The notes under the pieces are model-generated. The model worked only from the letters and a program-made list of their open reading frames with translations. It made no database searches and was not told where the DNA came from. A stretch of 64,000 bases of DNA from the NCBI GenBank assembly GCA_014208095.1, contig JACHMT010000001.1, positions 868,001 through 932,000 of the forward strand, in the 5' to 3' direction. Made by a program: the position numbers and the translations under genes. This DNA is from Actinospineispora eucalypti (lineage in GTDB: Bacteria > Actinomycetota > Actinomycetes > Mycobacteriales > Pseudonocardiaceae). Below are positions 34,920 to 42,293 of this stretch, one piece after another (the first letter of the stretch is position 1; the number at the start of each line of letters is the position of its first letter).

Positions 34920-35531
34920 GTGCGCGCGCATTGGCTGGTGTGTGCGCTGGTCGGGGCGCTGCTGACCGGTGCGCTGGGTGGTTGCTCGACGGCCGCCGAC
35001 GAGCCGGCCGCCGGTCCGCCGCCCGGGCCGCCGGAGCCGGAGTGGTCGCCGACCGGCGTCGCCGACACTTCGCTGCCCCGCCGGCCCCGGGACCTGCGGC
35101 TGGACGGCATCGACCCGTGCACGCTCATGCCGGCCAAGCTGCGCGCGCAGCTGCGGGTGAACACCGACATGAACCGTGCACCGGTGCAGGACGGCCTGCG
35201 CGGGCCGATCTGCGAGTGGCTCAACGCCCCGCTGTCACCGCCCTACCGGCTGTCGGTGCGGTTGGTGCTGAACCGGTCGATCCGGCCGTACCTGTACGAC
35301 CAGGACGCCCGGATCAGCGGGGTGGCCGGGTTCGGCGCGGTGGACCTGCCGGGACCGCTGTTGCCCCGGGACCAGGGTTGTGTGGTTCGCGTGGACACCG
35401 GTCCGGAGCAGAGCCTCTGGGTCGGCTACATGAGCGAGCTGCCGGTGGACGGCCAGAGCTACACCCGGATGTGCACCAACGCGCACGCGGCGGCCGAGCA
35501 CGCCATGTCGGTCCTGATGGCCGGCCAGTGA
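34920..35531 (+). CDS. DUF3558 lipoprotein
   Basis: 203 residues. Signal peptide ending in the lipobox LGGC, then an Ala/Pro linker and a DUF3558 domain (DPCTLMPAKLRAQLRVN, ICEWLNAP, CVVRVDTG, RMCTNAHAAAEHAMSVL) with conserved cysteines. DUF3558 lipoproteins are common in Pseudonocardiales and Nocardiaceae; function unknown. A TACCGT box lies eight bases before the GTG start. Confidence 0.88.
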   Translation: MRAHWLVCALVGALLTGALGGCSTAADEPAAGPPPGPPEPEWSPTGVADTSLPRRPRDLRLDGIDPCTLMPAKLRAQLRVNTDMNRAPVQDGLRGPICEWLNAPLSPPYRLSVRLVLNRSIRPYLYDQDARISGVAGFGAVDLPGPLLPRDQGCVVRVDTGPEQSLWVGYMSELPVDGQSYTRMCTNAHAAAEHAMSVLMAGQ

Positions 35532-35538
35532 GGGTCGT

Positions 35539-35958
35539 TCAGCGGTCGGGCAGCTGGGTCAGCCGCAGGTGGTTGCCCGAGGGGTCGCGGAAGCCCGCGT
35601 CGATGCCGTAGGGCCGCTCCTCCGGCTCCTCGACGAACTCCACGCCCCGCTCGACCAGCTCCCGGTGGGTGCCCCGGCAGTCGTCGGTGAGCAGGAAGAT
35701 GGTGCCGGCGAACCCCTTGGCCATCAGGTCGCTGACCTGCTTCGCGGTGTCGTTGTCCATCACCGGCGGCCCGGGGATGGCCATCAGGGTGATCGCGATG
35801 TCCGGCTGGCCGGCCGGGCCGACGGTGAGCCAGCGGAAGTTCCCCAGCTCGGCCATCGTCACGTCCTCGCGCACCTCGAAGCCGATCTTCTCGGTGTAGA
35901 ACTTGAGCGCCTCGTCCTGGTCGTGCACCCACAGCTGAGCGGTGCCGATTTTGATCAT
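35539..35958 (-). CDS. VOC-family (glyoxalase-like) protein
   Basis: 139 residues with two beta-alpha-beta-beta-beta modules (AQLWVHDQDEALKFYTEKIG, GTIFLLTDDCRGTHRELVER, AGFRDPSGNHLRLTQL). The metal ligands of dioxygenase/glyoxalase members are only partly present. ATG at 35958 with GGGAGGAC upstream. It overlaps the AraC gene by ATGA and may be its target or partner. Confidence 0.88.
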   Translation of the reverse strand: MIKIGTAQLWVHDQDEALKFYTEKIGFEVREDVTMAELGNFRWLTVGPAGQPDIAITLMAIPGPPVMDNDTAKQVSDLMAKGFAGTIFLLTDDCRGTHRELVERGVEFVEEPEERPYGIDAGFRDPSGNHLRLTQLPDR

Positions 35959-36431
35959 TTGTCCTCCCGGTCGTCCGAATCGGTCGGCCGGAACGCTAGC
36001 GGCGCCGGATCGGGCCCGGCTTCTCGAAACGTCCGGTGTTGGGGACGGCCGTAGGCGCGCAGCACGCAGCTGGGGACCCGCGCGTACTGGGCGGCCGGCG
36101 GGTAGCGCGCGCGGTAGGCGGTGGGCGAGCAGCCGTAGGTTCGGGTGAAGCTGGTGGTGAACGAGCCGAGGCCCTGCAGGCCGACGGCGAGGCAGATCTC
36201 GGTGACCGGCCGGTCGGTGGTGCGCAGCAGCGCGGCGGCCCGTTCCAGCCGGCGGGTCAGCAGGTAGGCGTGCGGTGACTCGCCGAACGCCCGGCGGAAC
36301 TCCTGGCTGAAGTGCGCCCGGGACAGCCCGGCCGCCCGGGCCAAGTCCGCCACCGTCAGGTGCTCGAAGTAGCGGGCGTCGGCCAGGTCCTTGGCGCGCA
36401 GCAGGTGGCGCGCCGGCGGCACGGGGGACAT
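35955..36431 (-). CDS. AraC-family regulator
   Basis: 158 residues. Two helix-turn-helix units (LTVADLARAAGLSRAHFSQEF and VTEICLAVGLQGLGSFTTSFT, RTYGCSPTAYRARY). No large ligand-binding domain is present, so it may act with the VOC protein encoded just downstream (AraC-VOC overlap of four bases). Target unknown. Confidence 0.88.
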   Translation of the reverse strand: MSPVPPARHLLRAKDLADARYFEHLTVADLARAAGLSRAHFSQEFRRAFGESPHAYLLTRRLERAAALLRTTDRPVTEICLAVGLQGLGSFTTSFTRTYGCSPTAYRARYPPAAQYARVPSCVLRAYGRPQHRTFREAGPDPAPLAFRPTDSDDREDK

Positions 36432-36515
36432 GCGTTCCAGTATCCCTCCAGCGGATGGGGCTCACGGTGGTGCGGGCCGACGGTTTGAGCACCACTTAGC
36501 ACGCGCGTTATGCCT

Positions 36516-36548
36516 GGTTACGCCGGCGTAACCGACGCTTCCTACCGT
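36516..36548 (+). promoter_or_regulatory. narK promoter: 18-bp palindrome and leaderless -10 box
   Basis: GGTTACGCCGGCGTAACC (36516-36533) is a perfect palindrome containing GTTAC-N6-GTAAC. TACCGT (36543-36548) ends six bases before the ATG, a leaderless -10 position. The GTnAC-N6-five-base layout resembles GlnR half-sites; GlnR or the HemD-like NnaR encoded at 49815 are candidate activators. Confidence 0.6.
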
Positions 36549-36554
36549 CGCGGC

Positions 36555-37937
36555 ATGGTTGCAGACGAGAAGCTGGCCGGAGCCCGGTCGGGCCGTTGGA
36601 TCGATCACTGGGAGCCGGAGAACCCGGACTTCTGGTCGCGCACCGGGCGGTCGGTGGCCAACCGGAACCTGTGGTTCTCCATCTTCGTGGAGCACGTCGG
36701 GTTCTCCGTGTGGTCGCTGTGGTCGGTGTTCGTGCTGTTCATGGGGCCGGCGTACGGGATCGACGCGGCGGGCAAGTTCTTCCTGGTGTCCACCGCCTCA
36801 CTGGTCGGTGCGATGCTGCGCATCCCGTACACGTTCGCGGTGGCCCGCTTCGGCGGCCGGAACTGGACCATCGTGAGCGCGCTATTGCTGCTCATCCCGA
36901 CGGTCGCCGCGGCATTCGTGCTGCACCCGGGCACCCCCTACGGGGTGTTCGTGCTGATGGCGGTGCTCGCCGGGTTCGGCGGCGGCAACTTCGCCTCGTC
37001 CATGGCGAACATCAACGCGTTCTTCCCCGAGGGCCGCAAGGGGCTGGCGCTGGGACTGAACGCCGGCGGCGGCAACCTGGGCGTGGCGGTGGTGCAGCTG
37101 ATCGGGCTGGCGGTGATCGCGCTGACCGGGGCGACCAGGCCCTGGCTGCTGCTGGCCGTGTACATCCCGCTGATCGTGATCTCGGCGGTGTGTGCCGCGC
37201 TGTACATGGACAACCTGTCCACCATGCGCAACGACACCGGGGCGGCGCGGGAGGCGGTCGCCCAGACGCAGACCTGGATCATGTCGTTCCTGTACATCGG
37301 CACGTTCGGCTCGTTCATCGGCTACAGCTTCGCGTTCGGGCTGGTGCTGCAGACCCAGTTCGGCCGCACCCCGTTGCAGGCGGCGGCGGTGACCTTCATC
37401 GGCCCGCTGCTCGGTTCGCTGATCCGGCCGCTGGGCGGTTGGCTGGCCGACCGGGTCGGCGGTGCGCGGGTGACCCTGTGGAACTTCCTGGCCATGGGCC
37501 TGGCCACCACGGTGTGCGTGCTCGCTTCCGGCGCGGGTTCACTGGTGTTGTTCACCGCCGGGTTCATCGGGCTGTTCGTGTTCTCCGGCGTGGGCAACGG
37601 TTCCACCTACAAGATGATCCCGGCGATCTTCCGGGCCAAGTCGCTGGCCGCGATCGACGCCGGCGCCGACCCGGAGGCGGCCATGCTGCGCGCGCGGCGG
37701 ATCTCCGGCGCGGCGATCGGCATCATCTCGGCGGTCGGCGCGCTCGGCGGCCTGTTGATCAACCTGGCCTTCCGGCAGTCGTTCGCGGCGGCGCACAGCG
37801 GGGTGCCGGCGTTCTACGGCTTTCTGGCGTTCTACCTGGTCTGCGCGGTGATCACCTACGCCGTCTACCTGCGTCGCCCGGCCGGCGCGGCCACACCGGT
37901 ACGAGTGGACGGCGCCCCCGCCTACGCCCGCGTCTGA
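36555..37937 (+). CDS. narK: NarK-type nitrate/nitrite MFS transporter
   Basis: 460 residues, twelve membrane segments. The nitrate-porter signature is seen twice: GFGGGNFASSMANINAFFP and LNAGGGNLGVAVVQLIG, with the conserved Arg of TM regions (MLRIPYTFAVARFGGRN; SLIRPLGGWLADRVGG). It should import nitrate, or exchange it for nitrite, and feeds the reductases at 42294-49818. The ATG at 36555 sits six bases after a -10 box. Its TGA stop is the first base triplet of a 22-bp tandem repeat. Confidence 0.92.
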   Translation: MVADEKLAGARSGRWIDHWEPENPDFWSRTGRSVANRNLWFSIFVEHVGFSVWSLWSVFVLFMGPAYGIDAAGKFFLVSTASLVGAMLRIPYTFAVARFGGRNWTIVSALLLLIPTVAAAFVLHPGTPYGVFVLMAVLAGFGGGNFASSMANINAFFPEGRKGLALGLNAGGGNLGVAVVQLIGLAVIALTGATRPWLLLAVYIPLIVISAVCAALYMDNLSTMRNDTGAAREAVAQTQTWIMSFLYIGTFGSFIGYSFAFGLVLQTQFGRTPLQAAAVTFIGPLLGSLIRPLGGWLADRVGGARVTLWNFLAMGLATTVCVLASGAGSLVLFTAGFIGLFVFSGVGNGSTYKMIPAIFRAKSLAAIDAGADPEAAMLRARRISGAAIGIISAVGALGGLLINLAFRQSFAAAHSGVPAFYGFLAFYLVCAVITYAVYLRRPAGAATPVRVDGAPAYARV

Positions 37938-38061
37938 TTCAGTCGGTTCAGCACAGTGATTCAGTCGGTTTGGCCGCCCGGCGGGATGGTCAGCGCTGCT
38001 GAACTGACTGAATCACCGTGCTGAAGGCACTGAATCACCGTGCTGAAGGCACTGAATCGGG
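37935..38061. repeat. 22-bp tandem repeats in inverted blocks
   Basis: Two units TGATTCAGTCGGTTCAGCAC... on the plus strand (37935-37973) and, after a short GC-rich gap, about three units in inverted orientation (CTGAATCACCGTGCTGAAGG..., 37998-38061). The first unit begins with the stop codon of narK. The blocks can pair and could act as a bidirectional terminator between convergent genes. Confidence 0.75.
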
Positions 38062-38077
38062 CTGGGGGTGTTGGGGG

Positions 38078-39826
38078 TTAGATGGCGTCGGCGTTGTCGA
38101 TGTTGCGCAGGATGTGGGGGGCGAAGCCTTCCAGGCGGGTATGGGAGAGGCTGACGCGTTGCAGCTCGTAGGGCTGCTGGCGGCGTTCGTAGCGCAGACG
38201 CTCGATGATTTTCCAGCGGAAGGCTTCCAGGGCACTGAGCACCGGGACGTTGTCCCACCGGGCGTTGAACCGGGGCAGGAGCAGGTTCTGCACCGAGCCG
38301 GGGTAGTAGCGGTCGTCGTGGATCGAGTAGACGCGGTGGGTGCGCAGCAGGCTGTCGGCCAGCTCGGTGACCTCCAGGGTGGGGCGCTGGTTGCGGCCGG
38401 AGAAGCTGCGCTGGTGCTCGTTGCCCCGCGTGTCGTGCTGGCAGAAGTCCCGGATGGAGCGGGAGTTGCCGGCGGTGTTGGCGGTGAGCTTGGGGATGTC
38501 GGCGATGAGGATCCAGTCCAGCACCGATGAGGACACGATGCGCAGGTCGAGGGAGTACTCGCCGCGGTTGGGCGCCCAGGCCATGATCGGGTCGTCCTGG
38601 TCGGTCCACATCTGGATGCGCTGGCTGAACAGCGAGTAGCCGTCGTCCAGGTCGTGGTCGCGCCACACCCTGGCCCGCTGCTCGAGGGCCTTCATGCTGG
38701 CCCGGGCGCTGCCGCGCAGCTCGCCGACGCCGGCGATCACCTCGTCCAGCCAGCGGTAGTCCGGGATGACGATCATCAGGTCGACGTTGGAGCCCCGGTG
38801 CCGGCCGAGCCCGCCCCGCACGCTGAAGTAGCGGCCGTAGTTGAGCGAGCCGCCGAGCACGCACGAGGTGGGCATGTCCTCCAGCACGGCCTGCAGGTGG
38901 TTCAGGTCGCGGAACCGGCGGGCGGTCTCGACCAGCGTCTCGAACGGGTGCGGCCGCCGGCGGCGGCGTTGCCCGCCGTCCAGGGTGTACTGCACGAACC
39001 GGTCGAACCGGTCGTCACCGTAGAGCCGCTGGAACAGCGCCGGAGTGATCTTGTTGGCGTGCTCGGCGTTGGCCAGGATGCCCAGGCCGTGCAGGATGAA
39101 GTGCTCCTCCCGGCCGTAGTAGCAGGCCGACACGCGCCCCAGCGCCTCGGCGTAGAAGGCCGGAATGGACTCCGGCATGAACCGGGCCTGGTCCTCGGCG
39201 ATCGCCACGCACTGGCCGTAGGCCCCCTCCACCAGGTCCCAGTCCGCGCTGGCGTGCGCGGTGCGGAGCGCGTCGGCAACCTGCTGCTCGGTGATCACCA
39301 GCGGTTCCGGGACCGGTGGGCCGGCCGGGGGCTCGGGGCTCTCCCCGGCGGGCGTGCCGTTCGGTGAGTCGGGCCGGCGCGGGTTCGGGGTTGGCTGGGA
39401 CGGGTCGGGGGTGGGCTGGGCCGGGTTCGAAGACGACAGCGCGAGCAGCACGATGATCTCGTTGGCCAGCTGGTCGATCAGGGTGAGCTCGTAGCTCTTG
39501 CGGAAGGTCTCCACGCTCACGCCCTGCGCGCGGGCGGCGGACTTCCGCCGGTCGGCGGCCTTCCACAGCTTCTGGCCCGGGTCCAGGCCGAAGCTGCGGA
39601 TGGCGGCGGTGGCCTCCCGGCTCTCGCCCAGCCGGTCCACGGCCTGGCGCAGCAGGGACTCCACCGCGAGGTCCCTCGGCGGGTCGGCGTCCAGGTGGCC
39701 GAGCGCGCCCGCCGCGCCCAGCAGGCACGGGAGATCCAGTGTGCGCGCGCGGTGCAACCCGTGCAGCCGTAACTGCCGCAACTCGGTGCAGAGCCCGGTG
39801 TGGTCGGCTGCATCGGGGTCCGCCAT
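38078..39826 (-). CDS. Nucleotidyltransferase-like protein with conflict-system-type N-terminal domain
   Basis: About 582 residues, no family I can name with confidence. The first 110 residues (LRQLRLHGLHRARTLDLPCL, AADRRKSAARAQGVSVETFRK) resemble a helical domain that in Streptomyces-type genomes leads signalling or defence proteins. A Pro/Ser/Thr-rich linker (about 130-175) separates it from the main part. Around 320-350, LGGSLNYGRYFSVRGG and RGSNVDLMIVIPDYRW recall a Pol-beta nucleotidyltransferase GS...DxD motif, with Asn where the first Asp normally stands; YSLDLRIV (about 427) could carry the third acidic residue. Start ATG 39826 lacks a good ribosome site; a GTG slightly upstream is an alternative. 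Confidence 0.6.
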   Translation of the reverse strand: MADPDAADHTGLCTELRQLRLHGLHRARTLDLPCLLGAAGALGHLDADPPRDLAVESLLRQAVDRLGESREATAAIRSFGLDPGQKLWKAADRRKSAARAQGVSVETFRKSYELTLIDQLANEIIVLLALSSSNPAQPTPDPSQPTPNPRRPDSPNGTPAGESPEPPAGPPVPEPLVITEQQVADALRTAHASADWDLVEGAYGQCVAIAEDQARFMPESIPAFYAEALGRVSACYYGREEHFILHGLGILANAEHANKITPALFQRLYGDDRFDRFVQYTLDGGQRRRRRPHPFETLVETARRFRDLNHLQAVLEDMPTSCVLGGSLNYGRYFSVRGGLGRHRGSNVDLMIVIPDYRWLDEVIAGVGELRGSARASMKALEQRARVWRDHDLDDGYSLFSQRIQMWTDQDDPIMAWAPNRGEYSLDLRIVSSSVLDWILIADIPKLTANTAGNSRSIRDFCQHDTRGNEHQRSFSGRNQRPTLEVTELADSLLRTHRVYSIHDDRYYPGSVQNLLLPRFNARWDNVPVLSALEAFRWKIIERLRYERRQQPYELQRVSLSHTRLEGFAPHILRNIDNADAI

Positions 39827-39877
39827 AACCCGATGTTCCCCAAGTCGGAACCGCACGACAAGTTGGCCGGATCGCGA

Positions 39878-39907
39878 TTGACGAACAAATTTGTTCGTGG
39901 ATAGTCT
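39878..39907 (+). promoter_or_regulatory. SDR operon promoter with 18-bp operator
   Basis: TTGACG (39878-39883) and TAGTCT (39902-39907) have an 18-base spacer, and the -10 is six bases before the GTG of the SDR gene. The perfect palindrome ACGAACAAATTTGTTCGT (39881-39898) fills the spacer, so a bound dimer would block RNA polymerase. The TetR gene ending the operon is the obvious ligand-dependent repressor. Confidence 0.75.
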
Positions 39908-39913
39908 CCCGCC

Positions 39914-40756
39914 GTGCTTCTGACCGGGAAACGGGTTCTCATCACCGGCGCTGCCAGCGGAATCGGGCGGGCCACGGCGCTGCGCGCGGCGCACGAGGGC
40001 GCCGAGCTGTACCTGACCGACCTGAGCGAGTCGGGGCTGGCCGAGACGGTGCGGCTGGTGCGGGACGGGGGCGGCGCGGTGGGTTGCCACCGCGTGGCCG
40101 ACGTGTCCGACCTGGAGCAGGTGCGCCAGCTGGCCGAGGCCGTCCATGCCCGGGTGACCAGCGTGGACGTGGTGATGAACATCGCCGGCGTTTCCACCTG
40201 GGGCACGGTCGACCGGCTGAGCCACGAGCAGTGGCGCAAGATGATCGAGGTCAACCTGATGGGGCCGATCCACGTGATCGAGGAGTTCGTGCCGCCGATG
40301 ATCCGGGCCGGACGGGGTGGCTACCTGGTGCAGGTCGCTTCGGCGGCCGGGTTGCTCGGGCTGCCCTGGCACGCCGCGTACAGCGCGAGCAAGTTCGGGT
40401 TGCGGGGGATTTCCGAGGTTCTGCGGTTCGACCTGGCCGAACACCGGATCGGGGTCAGTCTGGTCTGCCCGGGCGGCGTGCGCACCGGGCTGACCGACAC
40501 GGTGGAGATCGCCGGGGTCGACCGGGGCGACCCGGAGCTGACCCGGCTGCGGGAACGGTTCCTGCGGCATGCCGTCACCCCGGAGCGGGCCGCCGATGCG
40601 ATCATCACCGGGATGCGCCGGAACCGGTACCTGGTCTACACCTCGGCCGACATCCGGCTGATGTACCTCGTCCAGCGGGTGTGCCCGCCGCTGTACGTGG
40701 TGGCCATGCGCCTGCTGAACCGGGCGATGCGCCGCGCCCTGCCGGTGACGCCGTGA
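39914..40756 (+). CDS. SDR-family oxidoreductase
   Basis: 280 residues. NAD(P) loop TGAASGIGRA, the NIAG motif and the YSASKFG catalytic Tyr/Lys with upstream Ser (QVASAAG). The C-terminal extension (YTSADIRLMYLVQRVCPP) is hydrophobic. Leaderless GTG start at 39914. First gene of a three-gene coupled operon with a CMD-family protein and a TetR. A secondary alcohol or steroid/lipid-type substrate is possible but unproven. Confidence 0.9.
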   Translation: MLLTGKRVLITGAASGIGRATALRAAHEGAELYLTDLSESGLAETVRLVRDGGGAVGCHRVADVSDLEQVRQLAEAVHARVTSVDVVMNIAGVSTWGTVDRLSHEQWRKMIEVNLMGPIHVIEEFVPPMIRAGRGGYLVQVASAAGLLGLPWHAAYSASKFGLRGISEVLRFDLAEHRIGVSLVCPGGVRTGLTDTVEIAGVDRGDPELTRLRERFLRHAVTPERAADAIITGMRRNRYLVYTSADIRLMYLVQRVCPPLYVVAMRLLNRAMRRALPVTP

Positions 40757-41292
40757 GCGCGCGGATCGCCCCCGGCGGGTTCGCCGAGGTCGGGCCGCTG
40801 GCCTGGACGCTGGCCCGGGTCGGCGGGCGGGTCAGCGGGACCGAACCCACCCGGCTGTTCCTCACCCTGGGCCGCCAGCCCAAGCTGCTGCGCGGCTGGC
40901 TGCGGTTCGCCGGCCGGCTCATGCCCGGCGGCACCCTGCCCCGCCGGGACACCGAGCTGGTCATCCTGCGGGTGGCCCACCTGTGCGGCTGTGCCTACGA
41001 GTGGGAGCACCACCGCCGGATCGGCCGCCGCACCGGCCTGACCGAGGACGACCTGCGGCGGGTCGAGGCCGGGCCGGAAGCGGAAGGCTGGACGCCCCGG
41101 CAACGGGCGCTGCTGGCCGCCGCGGACCTGCTGCACACCGCCCGCGACCTGGACGACCACGCCTGGGCGGCGCTGCGGGAGCACCTGGACGAACCGGCCG
41201 CGGTCGAGTTCCTCATGCTGGCCGGGCACTACGACATGCTGGCCACCTTCTGCAACACGCTGCGCATCCAGCCCGACCGGAGCCGCCGATGA
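40753..41292 (+). CDS. Carboxymuconolactone decarboxylase-family protein
   Basis: 179 residues with the CMD/AhpD-like motif ELVILRVAHLCGCAYEWEHH, in which the Cys-Gly-Cys and following His resemble but do not match the AhpD CxxC. It overlaps the SDR stop by GTGA. The function is probably antioxidant or a small-molecule decarboxylation/isomerisation linked to the SDR substrate. Confidence 0.88.
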   Translation: MSARIAPGGFAEVGPLAWTLARVGGRVSGTEPTRLFLTLGRQPKLLRGWLRFAGRLMPGGTLPRRDTELVILRVAHLCGCAYEWEHHRRIGRRTGLTEDDLRRVEAGPEAEGWTPRQRALLAAADLLHTARDLDDHAWAALREHLDEPAAVEFLMLAGHYDMLATFCNTLRIQPDRSRR

Positions 41293-41894
41293 CCCCGACG
41301 CCGCTGCCCCGGGGCCGCCACCGGCTCAGCCGCGACGAGGTGGCCGCCATCCAGCGGTCCCGCATCCTGCGCGGGATGACCGAGGTGATGACCGAGCGGG
41401 GCTACGCGGACACCGTGGTCGCCGACATCATCAAGCGCGCCGGGGTCTCCCGGGAGACGTTCTACCAGCGGTTCAGCTCCAAACAGGAGTGCTTCATCGC
41501 CGCGCTGGATGCGGCCACCGACCATCTCGCGGCGACGCTGCGCCAGACGGCGGCCGGGGCGGGGACCCCGGCGGAGCGGCTGGACCGGATGATCGGCACG
41601 TACCTGGAGGTGCTCGCCGCCGACCCGCCGAACACCCGGCTGTTCCTGATCGAGACCTACGCGGCCGGCCCGGAGGCGATGCGCCGGCGGCTGGCCTCGC
41701 AGCAGCGGTACGTGGACGGGCTGGCCGAGATCGCCGGCGCCGGCACCCAGGAGCAGCGGTTCGCCTGCGAGGCCCTGGTGGCGACGCTGGTCACGCAGGT
41801 CACCGCGCGGTTCATCACCGACCGGGTGGAAACGCTGGGCGAGCTGCGCGAGCCCATGGTGGCGCTGGCGCAGCGGCTGCTTCCCAGGAAATGA
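41289..41894 (+). CDS. TetR-family regulator of the SDR operon
   Basis: 201 residues. Helix-turn-helix VVADIIKRAGVSRETFYQRFSS. It begins at an ATGA overlap with the CMD gene, so it is the third gene of the operon, and the palindrome in the operon promoter is its likely target (negative feedback). Ligand unknown. Confidence 0.88.
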   Translation: MTPTPLPRGRHRLSRDEVAAIQRSRILRGMTEVMTERGYADTVVADIIKRAGVSRETFYQRFSSKQECFIAALDAATDHLAATLRQTAAGAGTPAERLDRMIGTYLEVLAADPPNTRLFLIETYAAGPEAMRRRLASQQRYVDGLAEIAGAGTQEQRFACEALVATLVTQVTARFITDRVETLGELREPMVALAQRLLPRK

Positions 41895-42001
41895 CCAGCA
41901 TTCGACCGGCGTTGCCAGCCTTCGCCCAGTTCCCCACCGGCCACCCGTGATGTATTTGGGGTGCCAGCTGGAACAGCGGGCAAGAAGGGAGGTCGAGGGT
42001 C

Positions 42002-42226
42002 ATGGGACTGGTTGCGATCGTCATTGCGGGTGCGGTGATCCTGCTGATCGGCTTCCTGGCCGGCGCCCGGTTCGAGGAGCACAACCTCGAGCGTAGGGAG
42101 CGGGCGCTGGCACAGGGGCGGCGCCGGGAGCGTGAGCTGCTGGCGCGTCGGGCGCGGGAGCTCGAGGGCCGTTCCGGCGGTGAGCCGGAACGGCGTGCGC
42201 TTACCGCGCCGACCGAAACCCGGTGA
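42002..42226 (+). CDS. Small membrane protein with charged helix
   Basis: 74 residues: one membrane helix (MGLVAIVIAGAVILLIGFLA) followed by an Arg/Glu-rich helix (NLERRERALAQGRRRERELL). GGGAGG is nine bases before the ATG. No family recognised; 68 bases separate it from the nitrate reductase start, though it may have its own transcript. Confidence 0.6.
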   Translation: MGLVAIVIAGAVILLIGFLAGARFEEHNLERRERALAQGRRRERELLARRARELEGRSGGEPERRALTAPTETR

Positions 42227-42255
42227 GCGTCCCTGAGCATGCCGGCAATGCCGCG

Positions 42256-42271
42256 GTAACGACGCCGTCAT
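42256..42271 (+). promoter_or_regulatory. Candidate GlnR/NnaR box upstream of the nitrate reductase
   Basis: GTAACGACGCCGTCAT gives GTAAC-N6-GTCAT, 22 bases before the GTG. The same layout occurs before narK and the NasB-like gene. Matches GlnR half-site spacing; the second half departs from the GAAAC consensus. Confidence 0.5.
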
Positions 42272-42293
42272 CGACCGCGGCGAGCATGCTCGG

